The notes: generated from the sequence alone by a model not told the origin. Positions 8,047 through 15,833 are shown, counted from the first letter of the stretch. The stretch: 49,965 nucleotides of DNA from Candidatus Gastranaerophilales bacterium (GCA_944323615.1 CALUTG010000007.1:1-49965); one strand, 5' to 3'. Made by a program: numbers and translations.

Positions 8047-8915
8047 TGAATTATTACAAAAAATATACACCGTATTTGTTTATATTACCTGCTGCAGCAG
8101 TGTTAATAGTATTCTTTTTTATTCCGTTTTTTCAAACTTTCGGGTTAAGTTTCTTTGACTATTCATCAAGTATTTATCACCCGTCATATTGCGGAGTTGA
8201 TAATTATATAAAACTCTTTAAGGAACCTGTTTTTTACAAAGTTATGTTTAATACTTTTATGTACCTCGTAATAGCGGTTCCGTTTCTGGTAACATTTCCG
8301 CTTTTCCTTGCGGTTTTAATTAATCAGAAAATAAGGGGAATAACGCTGTATAAAATAATACTTTACCTTCCTGTTATTGTATCAATTGTTGTTGCTGCAA
8401 TTGCATTTAAGTGGCTTTACGCTACACAGGGGATTTTAAACTACCTGTTATCTTTGTTCCATATAAATCCTGTGGGATGGCTTACGGATACAAACTGGGC
8501 GCTGTTTTCCGTTGCTGTTGTTACAATCTGGAAAGGTATCGGGTATTATATGATGATTTATCTGGCATCTTTAATGAGCGTACCGCAGGATTTATACGAA
8601 GCCTGTGATATTGACGGGGCAAACTTCTGGCAGAAACATTTTACCGTCACGATTCCGCATATTATGCCTACGATAGCTTTAGTTTCTACAATCAGTACGA
8701 TTTCTGCGATGAAAGTTTTTGCGGAAATCTATGTTATGACAAAAGGCGGACCTTTAAATTCTTCTAAGACAATTGTTTATTATATTTATGAACGCGCGTT
8801 TGAGAACCTGGATCTGGGATATGCTTCCGCGCTTGCTGTTGTGCTGCTTGTGGTGGTTATGATTTTTTCTTTGATAAACATTCTCTGTTTTGAGAGAGGT
8901 AAATACAGCGAGTAG
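8046..8915 (+). CDS. Sugar ABC transporter permease (MalF/UgpA type), orphan
   Basis: A six-helix inner-membrane permease of the carbohydrate-uptake ABC class. Hydrophobic helices begin at residue 10 (YLFILPAAAVLIVFFFIPFF). The EAA loop that docks the ATPase is near residues 185-210 (YEACDIDGANFW, then TIPHIMPT). The 289-aa length is normal. Its usual partners (second permease, solute-binding protein, ATPase) are absent on both sides; a glycosyltransferase follows 16 nt downstream. Either the remaining subunits are elsewhere or the operon has been taken apart. The substrate cannot be told. Confidence 0.9.
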   Translation: MNYYKKYTPYLFILPAAAVLIVFFFIPFFQTFGLSFFDYSSSIYHPSYCGVDNYIKLFKEPVFYKVMFNTFMYLVIAVPFLVTFPLFLAVLINQKIRGITLYKIILYLPVIVSIVVAAIAFKWLYATQGILNYLLSLFHINPVGWLTDTNWALFSVAVVTIWKGIGYYMMIYLASLMSVPQDLYEACDIDGANFWQKHFTVTIPHIMPTIALVSTISTISAMKVFAEIYVMTKGGPLNSSKTIVYYIYERAFENLDLGYASALAVVLLVVVMIFSLINILCFERGKYSE

Positions 8916-8931
8916 GGATAAAGGGGTTATC

Positions 8932-9981
8932 TTGAAAATACTTTTAATAACAGATTTATATCCAATAAAAGAGGATGAAAAATATACTCCTCATACTCTG
9001 GAAGCTTTTGTAAAAAGCTGGCAGAAGGAAGAGCATGAGGTTAAAGTTATTAAGCCGAATTTTCTTTTTAATTCTTTTTTGCGGGGTAAACCTTTTTATA
9101 AAAACGGAATATACGGAGATGTGGAAAACATAAATTTTCTGCTGCCGTTTTTAAGAGTTCCCAAGCTCAATTACGAACCTGATATAATTTTTGCTCACAT
9201 GCCGTCAGGATTAATTTATGCAAACCGTCTGGGACTGCCGTTTTGCGCGGCTGTACATAATTCCGATTTGGAAGTTTTAACCAGCCCGATTTATTCAATT
9301 TATTTTAAGCCTGAACTTGAAAAGTCTTATCGGAATGCAAAAAAAATCTTTGCCCGTTCGGATGTTTTAAGGCAAAGGTTTTTAAAACTCTACCCTCAAT
9401 ATGAAAACAAGACCTTCACCGCACCTTCGGGAGTAGATAAAAGTATTATTCTAAAAAAAGAATGGCAGGAAAAGAAAAGGTTCAGAGTTCTTACCTGCGG
9501 GCAGTTTATCAAAAGAAAAAATATTGATAAGGTAATAAAAGCATGCGAAAGGTTTGAAAATATTGACCTTACGGTAATCGGCTCCGGCAAGACGGAGAAA
9601 GAATTAAAAAAACTTTCTGATAAACCAAAATTTACGGGACAAATTCCGCACGAAAAAGTACTTGAAATAATGCGGGAATCAGATATATTTATCCTGCCGA
9701 GTGTGAATGAAACATTCGGAATGGTTTATTTAGAAGCTATGGCATCTGGCTGTATAGCTGTATGTACAAAAGGTGACGGTATTGACGGAATTATAAAGGA
9801 TGGAATAAACGGATTTTTAACTCTTCCTGATGTTTCAGATATTGAAAACTGTTTCAAGAGAATTCTTGAATTTGCCCCAAAATCAGATATATTAGAAAAT
9901 TCTTACAATACGATTTTGAATTATACATCCGATAAAACTGCCGAAGACTATCTAAAGTCTGCTCTCAATCCTAGCCTTTAA
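8932..9981 (+). CDS. GT4-family glycosyltransferase
   Basis: A GT-B fold retaining glycosyltransferase of family 4, probably transferring a sugar from a nucleotide donor to a surface glycan. The N-terminus is KILLITDLYP and the C-terminal nucleotide-sugar site is NETFGMVYLEAMASG near residue 260, with the E-x7-E signature. I choose TTG 8932, preceded by AAGGGG at 7 nt, because an earlier TTG (8890) lies inside the permease gene and has no ribosome site. The product is 349 aa. It is cotranscribed with the permease. Acceptor and sugar are unknown. Confidence 0.88.
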   Translation: MKILLITDLYPIKEDEKYTPHTLEAFVKSWQKEEHEVKVIKPNFLFNSFLRGKPFYKNGIYGDVENINFLLPFLRVPKLNYEPDIIFAHMPSGLIYANRLGLPFCAAVHNSDLEVLTSPIYSIYFKPELEKSYRNAKKIFARSDVLRQRFLKLYPQYENKTFTAPSGVDKSIILKKEWQEKKRFRVLTCGQFIKRKNIDKVIKACERFENIDLTVIGSGKTEKELKKLSDKPKFTGQIPHEKVLEIMRESDIFILPSVNETFGMVYLEAMASGCIAVCTKGDGIDGIIKDGINGFLTLPDVSDIENCFKRILEFAPKSDILENSYNTILNYTSDKTAEDYLKSALNPSL

Positions 9982-10082
9982 CTACAATGTATTAATTTCT
10001 ATATCCTGCCTTTAAAAACTAGACAAAATGGTAATTTATGTTCACACGTAACACATTACAATCTTTGTATGGAGATTGTGTT

Positions 10083-10394
10083 ATGGAAAACTTTCAGAAC
10101 AAATACTTAGAAATCAAAAACATTAACAGAGATATAGTTGACTGGGTTGAAAATATCGCAGAAGAAAACAACTGTCGTGTTGAAAGAAAGGAATGGAAAA
10201 GCAAATATAACAGCTATGTTGTTTATGATTACGAGCCTTTCTGTTCGGAAGGTTTTGAAATTAATCTTCTTTTGAGTTCGTTCGATATATCGTATCTGAA
10301 TTTTATCAAATATCTTTATAACGAAAAACTCAGCACGATAGAGTATTTGGACAACTGTATAAAGATACCTTCAATCAAAAACTATATTGTCTGA
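10083..10394 (+). CDS. Hypothetical protein
   Basis: About 103 aa, acidic and rich in Asn, Tyr and Glu, with no signal peptide or membrane helix. It contains VDWVENIAEENNCRVERKEW, then a Tyr-rich strand region. I do not recognise a family. ATG 10083 is preferred over an upstream ATG at 10038 because GGAG lies 9 nt before it. It is followed by a hairpin with a T-run that may end its transcript. Confidence 0.6.
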   Translation: MENFQNKYLEIKNINRDIVDWVENIAEENNCRVERKEWKSKYNSYVVYDYEPFCSEGFEINLLLSSFDISYLNFIKYLYNEKLSTIEYLDNCIKIPSIKNYIV

Positions 10395-10412
10395 ACCTAA
10401 GATTAGTTATAT

Positions 10413-10446
10413 AATATCCTCATATATTTTTATGAGGATATTTTTT
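10413..10446 (+). promoter_or_regulatory. Hairpin hiding the aminotransferase ribosome site (or terminator)
   Basis: An 11-bp perfect stem: AATATCCTCAT at 10413-10423 and ATGAGGATATT at 10432-10442, with an 8-nt loop. TTTT then runs straight into ATG 10447. The GAGGA ribosome site (10434-10438) lies in the 3' arm. The same structure could end the upstream transcript or mask translation of the downstream gene. Confidence 0.6.
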
Positions 10447-11685
10447 ATGCAGGAATTTTTTAATGATTACGTTCAGTCACTTGAAACATATATTATGTTT
10501 AGAATCAAAGAGACAGTGGCAAAAATCACGCCTGAACTAACGGCAAAAGGCAGAGCGCCTATCTCGTTATCAATGGGAGCGCCTACCGATACACCGCCTG
10601 AATTTGCCATAAATTCATTAAAAAATGCTCTTGATAAAAAAGGAGTGCACACTTATTCAACCCCTAAGGGCGAAAAATTCTTCCGTGAAGCTATTGCACT
10701 CAGGATGAAAAACCGTTTCGGGGTCGAACTCAATCCTGAGACAGAAATCTTTTCTCTAATAGGTTCAAAAGAAGGACTTGCAAACTTTATAAGAATTTTG
10801 ATTAACCCGACTACTGATGATAAGGAAAAAGAAATAATAATGGTTCCTGACCCGGGGTATGCCTCTTATAAAGAAATGGTAAAAGTTTCAGGAGGGTTTG
10901 CTTATCCGGTTGCACTGACACCTGAAAACAATTTTATGCCTGATATGGAAGAAGTGTTTGAGGAGCTTATTAAAAAAGGATACAATCCTAAAAAGGTTAA
11001 AGCACTTTTGATAAATTATCCTAATAACCCTCTTGGGGCAACAGCAACAAGAGAATATCTGCAGAGTGTTGTTGCATTTTGCAAAAAACACCATATCCTC
11101 TTAATTTCAGATGCAGCGTATGTTGATGTGTATTTTAAACCGGAACTCAAACCGATGAGTGTTTTGGAGATAGAGGGTGCTAAAGATATCGCGGTAGAAT
11201 TTTTCAGCTTCTCAAAACCTTATGCAATGACAGGCTGGAGACTCGGCTGGATTTGCGGAAACCCTGATGCGGTAAAGATTTTTGGGAAACTCAAGTCCAC
11301 TCTTGATTCGGGTCTTTTCAAAGCGCTGCAGATTGCATGTGCGGATATTTTGAACTCAAAAGAAGGGGATGAATATATTGAAAAAGCTAATAAAGAGTTC
11401 AAGAAAAGACAGCAGGTTTTTGTAGAAGGGTTGAAGGAACTTGGCTGGGGTGAATTCAATGTGCCGGATGCAACATTTTATCTATGGCTTCCGATACCTC
11501 CGAGATATAAAGGTTCTGCTGAGTTTACGGATGATTTGATGTTTAAGTCCGGTGTAATTGCGGTACCCGGCTGCGCTTTTGGTGAACATGGCGACAGGTT
11601 CTGCCGTGTATCAATAGTTTGTCCGGAAGAGGAGCTAAGGGAAGCAATTAGAAGAATGAAAGAGGACGGATTTTATTTTAACTAG
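10447..11685 (+). CDS. Class I/II PLP aminotransferase, LL-diaminopimelate aminotransferase-like
   Basis: A fold-type I aminotransferase of 412 aa. The PLP lysine is in SFSKPYAMTGWRLGW. NYPNNPLGA and SDAAYVD are the PLP-ring contacts and CRVSIV holds the C-terminal substrate arginine. STLDSGLFKALQ resembles the DSG-F-AxQ block of LL-diaminopimelate/aspartate aminotransferases. DapL makes the lysine and peptidoglycan precursor in one step in cyanobacteria and relatives, so that role is plausible, but a general aspartate or alanine aminotransferase is not excluded. ATG 10447 is chosen for its GAGGA site; upstream in-frame starts lie inside the hairpin. Confidence 0.85.
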   Translation: MQEFFNDYVQSLETYIMFRIKETVAKITPELTAKGRAPISLSMGAPTDTPPEFAINSLKNALDKKGVHTYSTPKGEKFFREAIALRMKNRFGVELNPETEIFSLIGSKEGLANFIRILINPTTDDKEKEIIMVPDPGYASYKEMVKVSGGFAYPVALTPENNFMPDMEEVFEELIKKGYNPKKVKALLINYPNNPLGATATREYLQSVVAFCKKHHILLISDAAYVDVYFKPELKPMSVLEIEGAKDIAVEFFSFSKPYAMTGWRLGWICGNPDAVKIFGKLKSTLDSGLFKALQIACADILNSKEGDEYIEKANKEFKKRQQVFVEGLKELGWGEFNVPDATFYLWLPIPPRYKGSAEFTDDLMFKSGVIAVPGCAFGEHGDRFCRVSIVCPEEELREAIRRMKEDGFYFN

Positions 11686-11689
11686 CAAA

Positions 11690-11714
11690 AAAACTTTTCA
11701 GGGGTTTTATTTTT
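11690..11714 (+). terminator. Weak terminator-like hairpin after the aminotransferase
   Basis: AAAACTT and GGGTTTT can pair (two G-T wobbles) around a short loop, followed by ATTTTT. It is a marginal intrinsic terminator. Confidence 0.35.
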
Positions 11715-11738
11715 GATAAAACCATAGGAGTTTTGTAT

Positions 11739-12416
11739 ATGCAGATTCAGCCAACCGGAATTCAAACAAATTGCGGAGTCAAATTTTCACCAAACTTTAA
11801 GTCTTGTTATCCTGTCACGCATTGGGTTGCAGAGACAAACGGAAGTTATGCTCCTGTTTTAACTGTTGAATTAGCAAAAAAATTGCAGGGAATTCTAGTC
11901 AGGTTTTTGAATGCTCCTGCCGGTAAATACAGTGATAGTAAAGAAGTTATGAGCAAACAGGTTAAAAATTATATAGCATCAAAAGATAAAGATTATAGAA
12001 ATATGGAATTTGTTCGTTCTTTTTATGATAAAAAAGGGGGATGGATAAAAGATAAGATTACACCGGTTGCATATATGTTAACCGGGGCGGATGCGAGGTA
12101 TTTTGATCAGAAATACGGCTTGCCGATAGGGGAGATTAAGCGGGCATCTTCAGCTCCTTCAAGGCTGCCTAATTCGGCGGAGCTTAATATGGCTTTAAAT
12201 GATTATTTTAGAGGGGGATTGCAATTTGTAAAAAGCCGTTCTAAGGAGTTTTGCGATATAAATAAAATGCCTTACGGTTTGCATGCAAAATTTGAAACAA
12301 TACGAAGCCGGACCGGAAATATTAAGGGGTTCAAGCTTATGGGGCTGGGTTTTTATCCTGAGGAGGGACCAAATAATCCTTTTGTTAAATTAATGTATCC
12401 GCCGCTAGACAAATAA
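11739..12416 (+). CDS. Hypothetical protein with I-x-P-T-x-I N-terminus
   Basis: About 225 aa, basic and soluble, with no signal peptide or transmembrane helix. The start MQIQPTGIQTN...VKFSPNF resembles that of another protein in this window (35103-36236, IEPTSIKYN...ISFRM). No other similarity between them is obvious and I do not recognise a domain. Central residues are Lys/Tyr/Phe-rich; the tail has GFKLMGLGFYPEEGPNNPF. AGGAG lies 9 nt before ATG 11739, which I prefer to the TTG two codons earlier. It is followed by a repeat-filled gap. Confidence 0.65.
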   Translation: MQIQPTGIQTNCGVKFSPNFKSCYPVTHWVAETNGSYAPVLTVELAKKLQGILVRFLNAPAGKYSDSKEVMSKQVKNYIASKDKDYRNMEFVRSFYDKKGGWIKDKITPVAYMLTGADARYFDQKYGLPIGEIKRASSAPSRLPNSAELNMALNDYFRGGLQFVKSRSKEFCDINKMPYGLHAKFETIRSRTGNIKGFKLMGLGFYPEEGPNNPFVKLMYPPLDK

Positions 12417-12421
12417 ATATG

Positions 12422-12508
12422 TTTCTACCTTCCCGTGGAGTGTTAACGGAATGCGGGGAGGGTTGGGTTTCTTAACGAACGTTGTGAGTTTAGAAACCCG
12501 GGAGGGGG
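12422..12508. repeat. Inverted-repeat element family F, copy 1
   Basis: GGGTTGGGTTTCTTAACGAA...GTTTAGAAACCCGGGAGGGGG can fold on itself through GGGTTTCT/AGAAACCC. The reverse complement of the same sequence occurs at 42987-43054. This copy carries about 19 extra bases near its left end (12433-12452). Confidence 0.85.
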
Positions 12509-12531
12509 TATACTCAAGCAACCCCAATCGA

Positions 12532-12622
12532 CACCTCACCCCACCCCTCTCCTCTTAGGAGAGGGAGCAATAAAAGCCACGATTTACTACTCACTGCTCA
12601 CAACTCACGATTAATCACTCAT
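12532..12622. repeat. Family A palindrome plus short CACT units
   Basis: CACCTCACCCC, the arms CCCCTCTCCT / AGGAGAGGGAG (12532-12567), then irregular ACTACTCACTGCTCACAACTC units. The whole gap 12417-12997 holds only repeats and tRNA-Gly. Confidence 0.85.
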
Positions 12623-12632
12623 TATTGGTAAG

Positions 12633-12704
12633 ATCCTGAAAGGGGTAAATAAAGCTAGTAGTCTAAACGTTAAGCTGTTCCGCCTGATGTAAAAAGTTCA
12701 GGAT
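12633..12704. repeat. Family D inverted repeat, interrupted copy
   Basis: ATCCTGAA (12633-12640) and TTCAGGAT (12697-12704) flank 56 nt. At 39318-39338 the same arms flank only TCAAG. Both are followed by the related sequence AACAATATTATTTA / GACAAGATTATTTA, so this copy appears to carry an insertion in the loop. Confidence 0.7.
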
Positions 12705-12720
12705 AACAATATTATTTACC

Positions 12721-12800
12721 TACTCACTATTCACTAGGTACCAACACCTCACCCCTACCCTCTCCTGTTAGGAGAGGGAGATTCTTCATCACTTAGTCAT
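12721..12800. repeat. Family A palindrome flanked by CACTATT/CACTTAGT units
   Basis: CACTATTCACTAG, then CACCTCACCCC and the palindrome TCTCCTGTTAGGAGA (12745-12780), then CATCACTTAGTCAT. Confidence 0.85.
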
Positions 12801-12814
12801 AGATAAAATAAGTA

Positions 12815-12842
12815 TTGACTTAAAAAAATCAGCATGTAATAA
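12815..12842 (+). promoter_or_regulatory. tRNA-Gly promoter
   Basis: TTGACT (12815-12820), 16 nt, TAATAA (12837-12842), with TG just upstream of the -10. It lies 12 nt before the mature tRNA 5' end. Confidence 0.6.
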
Positions 12843-12854
12843 TTTTTATACCGA

Positions 12855-12926
12855 GCGGGGGTAATTCAGTGGTAGAATGCCTCCTTGCCAAGGAGGATGT
12901 CGCGAGTTCGAGCCTCGTCTCCCGCT
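12855..12926 (+). tRNA. tRNA-Gly (GCC)
   Basis: 72-nt cloverleaf. The acceptor GCGGGGG pairs with CTCCCGC (one G-U). The anticodon arm is CTCCTTGCCAAGGAG with GCC at 12887-12889, and the T arm is GCGAG-TTCGAGC-CTCGT. The discriminator base is T. CCA is not encoded, so it must be added by the CCA enzyme. Confidence 0.97.
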
Positions 12927-12965
12927 AATAAAAAACACTCATCATTCGATGGGTGTTTTTTATTA
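12926..12965 (+). terminator. tRNA-Gly terminator
   Basis: Long stem AAAAAACACTCATC / GATGGGTGTTTTTT with ATTC loop, ending in a T-run. It begins at the last tRNA base. It is convergent with the SLOG gene and may serve both strands. Confidence 0.9.
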
Positions 12966-12997
12966 GCTTGATGATAGTGGTTTGACGAAGCACTTCT

Positions 12998-13438
12998 TCA
13001 AATTAAAGTAACTTTAATTAACCCTTTTTTTTCTCGTCTTTGAGCATATTCCACAATCTTCAGAGAGTTACAGACACCGGGATAGGATATTAAATAGTCG
13101 CTTTGCTGAACCATATAGCGATTTGCCTGTACAATTGCGTATCGCATTGGTACAAATTCCAAACCTTCAGGATAGAAAATTCCGTCAAAACTTTCCGGGT
13201 TTTCTGTTTGTTGATTAAATGCATAAGGAGCAAGTAAGTATAACTTTATATTTTCATGACGCTTCTTTGTTTCTCTTAAAACGCTTATTACTAAACTGTC
13301 AAACGAGCCGTAATGCCCGACTATAAAGGTTGTAACACCATATTCCGTAATATGTTTCTCAATAGCTTCCGCCAGTTTCTCCTTAATACGAATTGTCGCG
13401 TGCCTGCTTCCTATAAAAAAACATGTTTTTTCGCTCAT
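12998..13438 (-). CDS. SLOG-family (DUF1273/YpsA-like) Rossmann protein
   Basis: About 146 aa. The start EKTCFFIGSRHA and the blocks VGHYGSFDSLV, YLLAPYAF and RYAIVQANRYMVQQSDYLI are typical of the small SLOG proteins. These have a Rossmann-like nucleotide-binding fold related to DprA and to TIR/SLOG signalling proteins. The biochemical role of this branch is unsettled. An in-frame TTG at 13450 sits almost on the AAGGA site, so ATG 13438 is preferred. The next genes upstream are two divergent XRE regulators, which could be linked with it. Confidence 0.8.
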   Translation of the reverse strand: MSEKTCFFIGSRHATIRIKEKLAEAIEKHITEYGVTTFIVGHYGSFDSLVISVLRETKKRHENIKLYLLAPYAFNQQTENPESFDGIFYPEGLEFVPMRYAIVQANRYMVQQSDYLISYPGVCNSLKIVEYAQRREKKGLIKVTLI

Positions 13439-13543
13439 AATTAAAATCAAATCCTTATTAAGATAATGTTTTCTATTCTCTAAGCTTCATAATCATATTA
13501 TATGAGGGGTTAACCATATTGTGCATTATTCAAAAGTAGTATT

Positions 13544-13601
13544 TTGAAGCATATAAATAGTTAATAATTGGATTACAATTTTGCTTCAATAATTCCATAA
13601 T
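13544..13601 (+). promoter_or_regulatory. Promoter with operator-like repeat for the first XRE gene
   Basis: TTACAA (13573-13578), 17 nt, CATAAT (13596-13601), then six nt to ATG 13608 (leaderless geometry). TTGAAGCA (13544-13551) and its exact complement TGCTTCAA (13582-13589) form two half sites. The second lies between -35 and -10, where a repressor would block RNA polymerase. Confidence 0.55.
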
Positions 13602-13607
13602 TAATTT

Positions 13608-13928
13608 ATGACAGATTTTAGAAAGAAATTTGCAAAACGTTTAAAAGAACTGAGAATCGCTGCGGGGTTAACACAAGAAGAGTTAGCCAGTGCGGTAGGT
13701 GTAGAAACAAAGACTGTAAGTTACTGGGAGAATGGACATAATTCGGTTACATTTAATAAACTTCCGGTTATTGCTAAAGCTCTTGGCGTTCCGGTTTACA
13801 AGCTGTTTGTTTTCGGTGAGATTTTAGGCGGTGATAGCAACGAAATTATGGATCTGCTTAATTCTATGAATCAAAGAGAACTTCGTTGTATTTCTACTAT
13901 AATCAAATCAATACTAGCTTTAAAATAG
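13608..13928 (+). CDS. XRE-family transcription regulator
   Basis: A 106-aa protein. Residues 8-62 form the Cro/CI-type helix-turn-helix (RLKELRIAAGLTQEELASAV, then GVETKTVSYWENG). The rest is a helical tail (NEIMDLLNSMNQRELRCIST), perhaps for dimerisation. There is no ribosome site; the promoter places the RNA start at the ATG. An inverted repeat inside that promoter suggests autoregulation. The tandem neighbour (13947) has the same layout but little sequence identity. Role: repressor or activator of unknown targets. Confidence 0.9.
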   Translation: MTDFRKKFAKRLKELRIAAGLTQEELASAVGVETKTVSYWENGHNSVTFNKLPVIAKALGVPVYKLFVFGEILGGDSNEIMDLLNSMNQRELRCISTIIKSILALK

Positions 13929-13946
13929 TTGTAGGAAATTATACTT

Positions 13947-14276
13947 ATGAGTTATCAAGAATTAATAACTAATGGTATTAAGCGATTACGTATAGGAAAC
14001 CAACTAACACAAGCACAGTTTGCAGAAGTTGTTGGATTGTCAGTAGAAGCAATACGAAATATTGAACATCAAAAGTACACGCCATCTGCAAAGACTATTG
14101 ATGCAATATGCAATAAATTTAACTTATCCCCAATTGATTTATTAATTCCAGCAGTTTCCGATGATAAAAGTTCAATAATAAATGCTATAAACGGAAAATT
14201 AAAAGATTGCGAATTACTGGAACTCGGTAGCATTAATGCAATGATTGACGTTATACGTAAAACTTACAGACATTAA
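13947..14276 (+). CDS. Second XRE-family transcription regulator
   Basis: A 109-aa protein with an N-terminal helix-turn-helix (IKRLRIGNQLTQAQFAEVVG, then LSVEAIRNIEHQ) at residues 12-67. A short helical C-terminal tail follows (CELLELGSINAMIDVIRKTY). It lies 18 nt after the first XRE gene and is probably in the same transcript; AGGA lies about 11 nt before its ATG. The pair resembles duplicated regulators with diverged recognition helices. No phage or toxin partner is visible. Confidence 0.88.
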   Translation: MSYQELITNGIKRLRIGNQLTQAQFAEVVGLSVEAIRNIEHQKYTPSAKTIDAICNKFNLSPIDLLIPAVSDDKSSIINAINGKLKDCELLELGSINAMIDVIRKTYRH

Positions 14277-14349
14277 TAGACTTGATGATTATTTTGTCAT
14301 GCTGAATTTTTTACATCAAGCAGAGCAGCTTAGCGTTGGAGAATTCTGT

Positions 14350-14378
14350 TTGTAAAATCATTCTCCCTGTGAGATAAT
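14350..14378 (+). promoter_or_regulatory. Candidate promoter of the membrane glycosyltransferase
   Basis: TTGTAA (14350-14355), 17 nt, GATAAT (14373-14378). The leader of about 20 nt contains AGAGGGAG before ATG 14406. Confidence 0.5.
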
Positions 14379-14405
14379 AAACTCATCCGGTACAAGAGGG
14401 AGAAT

Positions 14406-15833
14406 ATGAAAAAACACTGGTTCGGATGGGTTATAGGAATCTTGTTTGTCGTCGGAATTCTGCTCCGGCTTAATTTCTTTATCCACTCTAACGCTTTTGA
14501 AGATGATGAATGCAGGCTGATTCTTACCATACTTGATAAAAGCTTTTTAGGGCTGTTCGGACCGCTGGGTGATGCTCAGTCTGCGCCCCCTGTTTTTACT
14601 GTGTGGTCAAAGTGTTTAATGAATATTTTCGGTTTAAAAGAACAGATTATAAAATTCACTCCCTTTGCAGCTGCAATAGCCTCGATTTTTATGTTCTATA
14701 AACTGGCTCTTAAACTTTATACAAGAAAAATAGCTGTAATTGCCGCCTGTATACCTTTTCTGTTTGCAAGAAACCTGATTGAATTTTCAGTTGTTTTCAA
14801 GCAGTACTCAACAGATATTCTAACCGCAGTGCTGTGTATATATTTCTTGCCTGAAATTGATTTAGATAAACTTAATAAAAAACAACTTATCGCCCTCGCT
14901 TTCGGGCTAATTCTGCTGCCTTTAGTTTCACTTCCCGCAATGTTTTTTGCAGGTGCATTTTTAATACTGAATCTCATCAAAAATAAAAACTACAAACCTG
15001 TAATCTGCGCAATCCCGCTTGTATTATTCTTTATCGGGTATTATTTTCTAACCCTACTGCCTTCAAGAGCTTCGCTTGACTTTTACTTTCCGAACTATTG
15101 GGATAACGGATTTATCGGGCTCTCATTAAAGAGTTTAATCGGGGTAATAGGTTTTCATCTCAAATATTTATTTTATCCTAACTCGCTTACACTATTTACT
15201 TTTATTCTCTTTCTCTGGGGAATTTATTTATACTGGAAAGAAAGCTCGGAGCGCGGAAAATATATTTTAATCACGTTTGCACTAATTCTTCTGGCATCCG
15301 TTCTAAAGCAGTATCCGCTTATGGGCAGAGTTGCGCTCTATACAGCGCCTATATTTATACTAATTATCTCTAAGCCTCTGGATATAAAGGGAAAAATGTT
15401 TTGGGCTGCACTGATTTGTTTTGTAATAAGTTTTTGCGGATACAATTTTCACTACTTTAAACAAATTTCCAATCCGGATAACAGTATCAGATATTCACCT
15501 AAAAAACTTATGTATATTCTGAAAGATAAATACCAGCCCGATGAGGCAATTTTGATTAATAATGCGTCAGCTTCAAGCTACCTTTTTTACTCGTCCTTGC
15601 TAAAATTCAGATCGGAAGACTCTTTCCTGATGAATATTGAAAATCCGGCGGATGAAGAACATACACTTAATTACCTTAACAGTTTAAAAAACGGGCAAAA
15701 ATTCTGGTTTTATATGGTTAAAGATTACAGGAAAAAACCGGTGTTTTCTTATATTCTAAGCTGGCTTGAGAATCAAAATGTGATTTACAAATATCAAGAT
15801 AAAGATTCTTATTTGTTCTTAATCCAAAAATAA
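14406..15833 (+). CDS. Multi-pass membrane glycosyltransferase (ArnT/PMT-like, GT-C)
   Basis: A 475-aa polytopic protein with about ten hydrophobic helices. The first loop carries the acidic pair FEDDECR, the position of the DD/ED catalytic motif in GT-C enzymes that use polyprenyl-phosphate sugars. The C-terminal 120 residues form a soluble domain (YSPKKLMYILKDKYQPDEAI). Enzymes of this class decorate lipid A, lipoproteins or glycans on the outer face of the inner membrane. AGAGGGAG precedes the ATG. It is followed 17 nt later by yraN. Substrate unknown. Confidence 0.8.
   Translation: MKKHWFGWVIGILFVVGILLRLNFFIHSNAFEDDECRLILTILDKSFLGLFGPLGDAQSAPPVFTVWSKCLMNIFGLKEQIIKFTPFAAAIASIFMFYKLALKLYTRKIAVIAACIPFLFARNLIEFSVVFKQYSTDILTAVLCIYFLPEIDLDKLNKKQLIALAFGLILLPLVSLPAMFFAGAFLILNLIKNKNYKPVICAIPLVLFFIGYYFLTLLPSRASLDFYFPNYWDNGFIGLSLKSLIGVIGFHLKYLFYPNSLTLFTFILFLWGIYLYWKESSERGKYILITFALILLASVLKQYPLMGRVALYTAPIFILIISKPLDIKGKMFWAALICFVISFCGYNFHYFKQISNPDNSIRYSPKKLMYILKDKYQPDEAILINNASASSYLFYSSLLKFRSEDSFLMNIENPADEEHTLNYLNSLKNGQKFWFYMVKDYRKKPVFSYILSWLENQNVIYKYQDKDSYLFLIQK

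Noticed and set aside
12417-12840. Insertion sequence
   Set aside because: Palindromes are present but no transposase frame or element-length inverted terminal repeats.
13608-14276. Prophage repressor region
   Set aside because: Two XRE genes occur, but no integrase, excisionase, attachment site or structural gene is near, and base composition does not change sharply.
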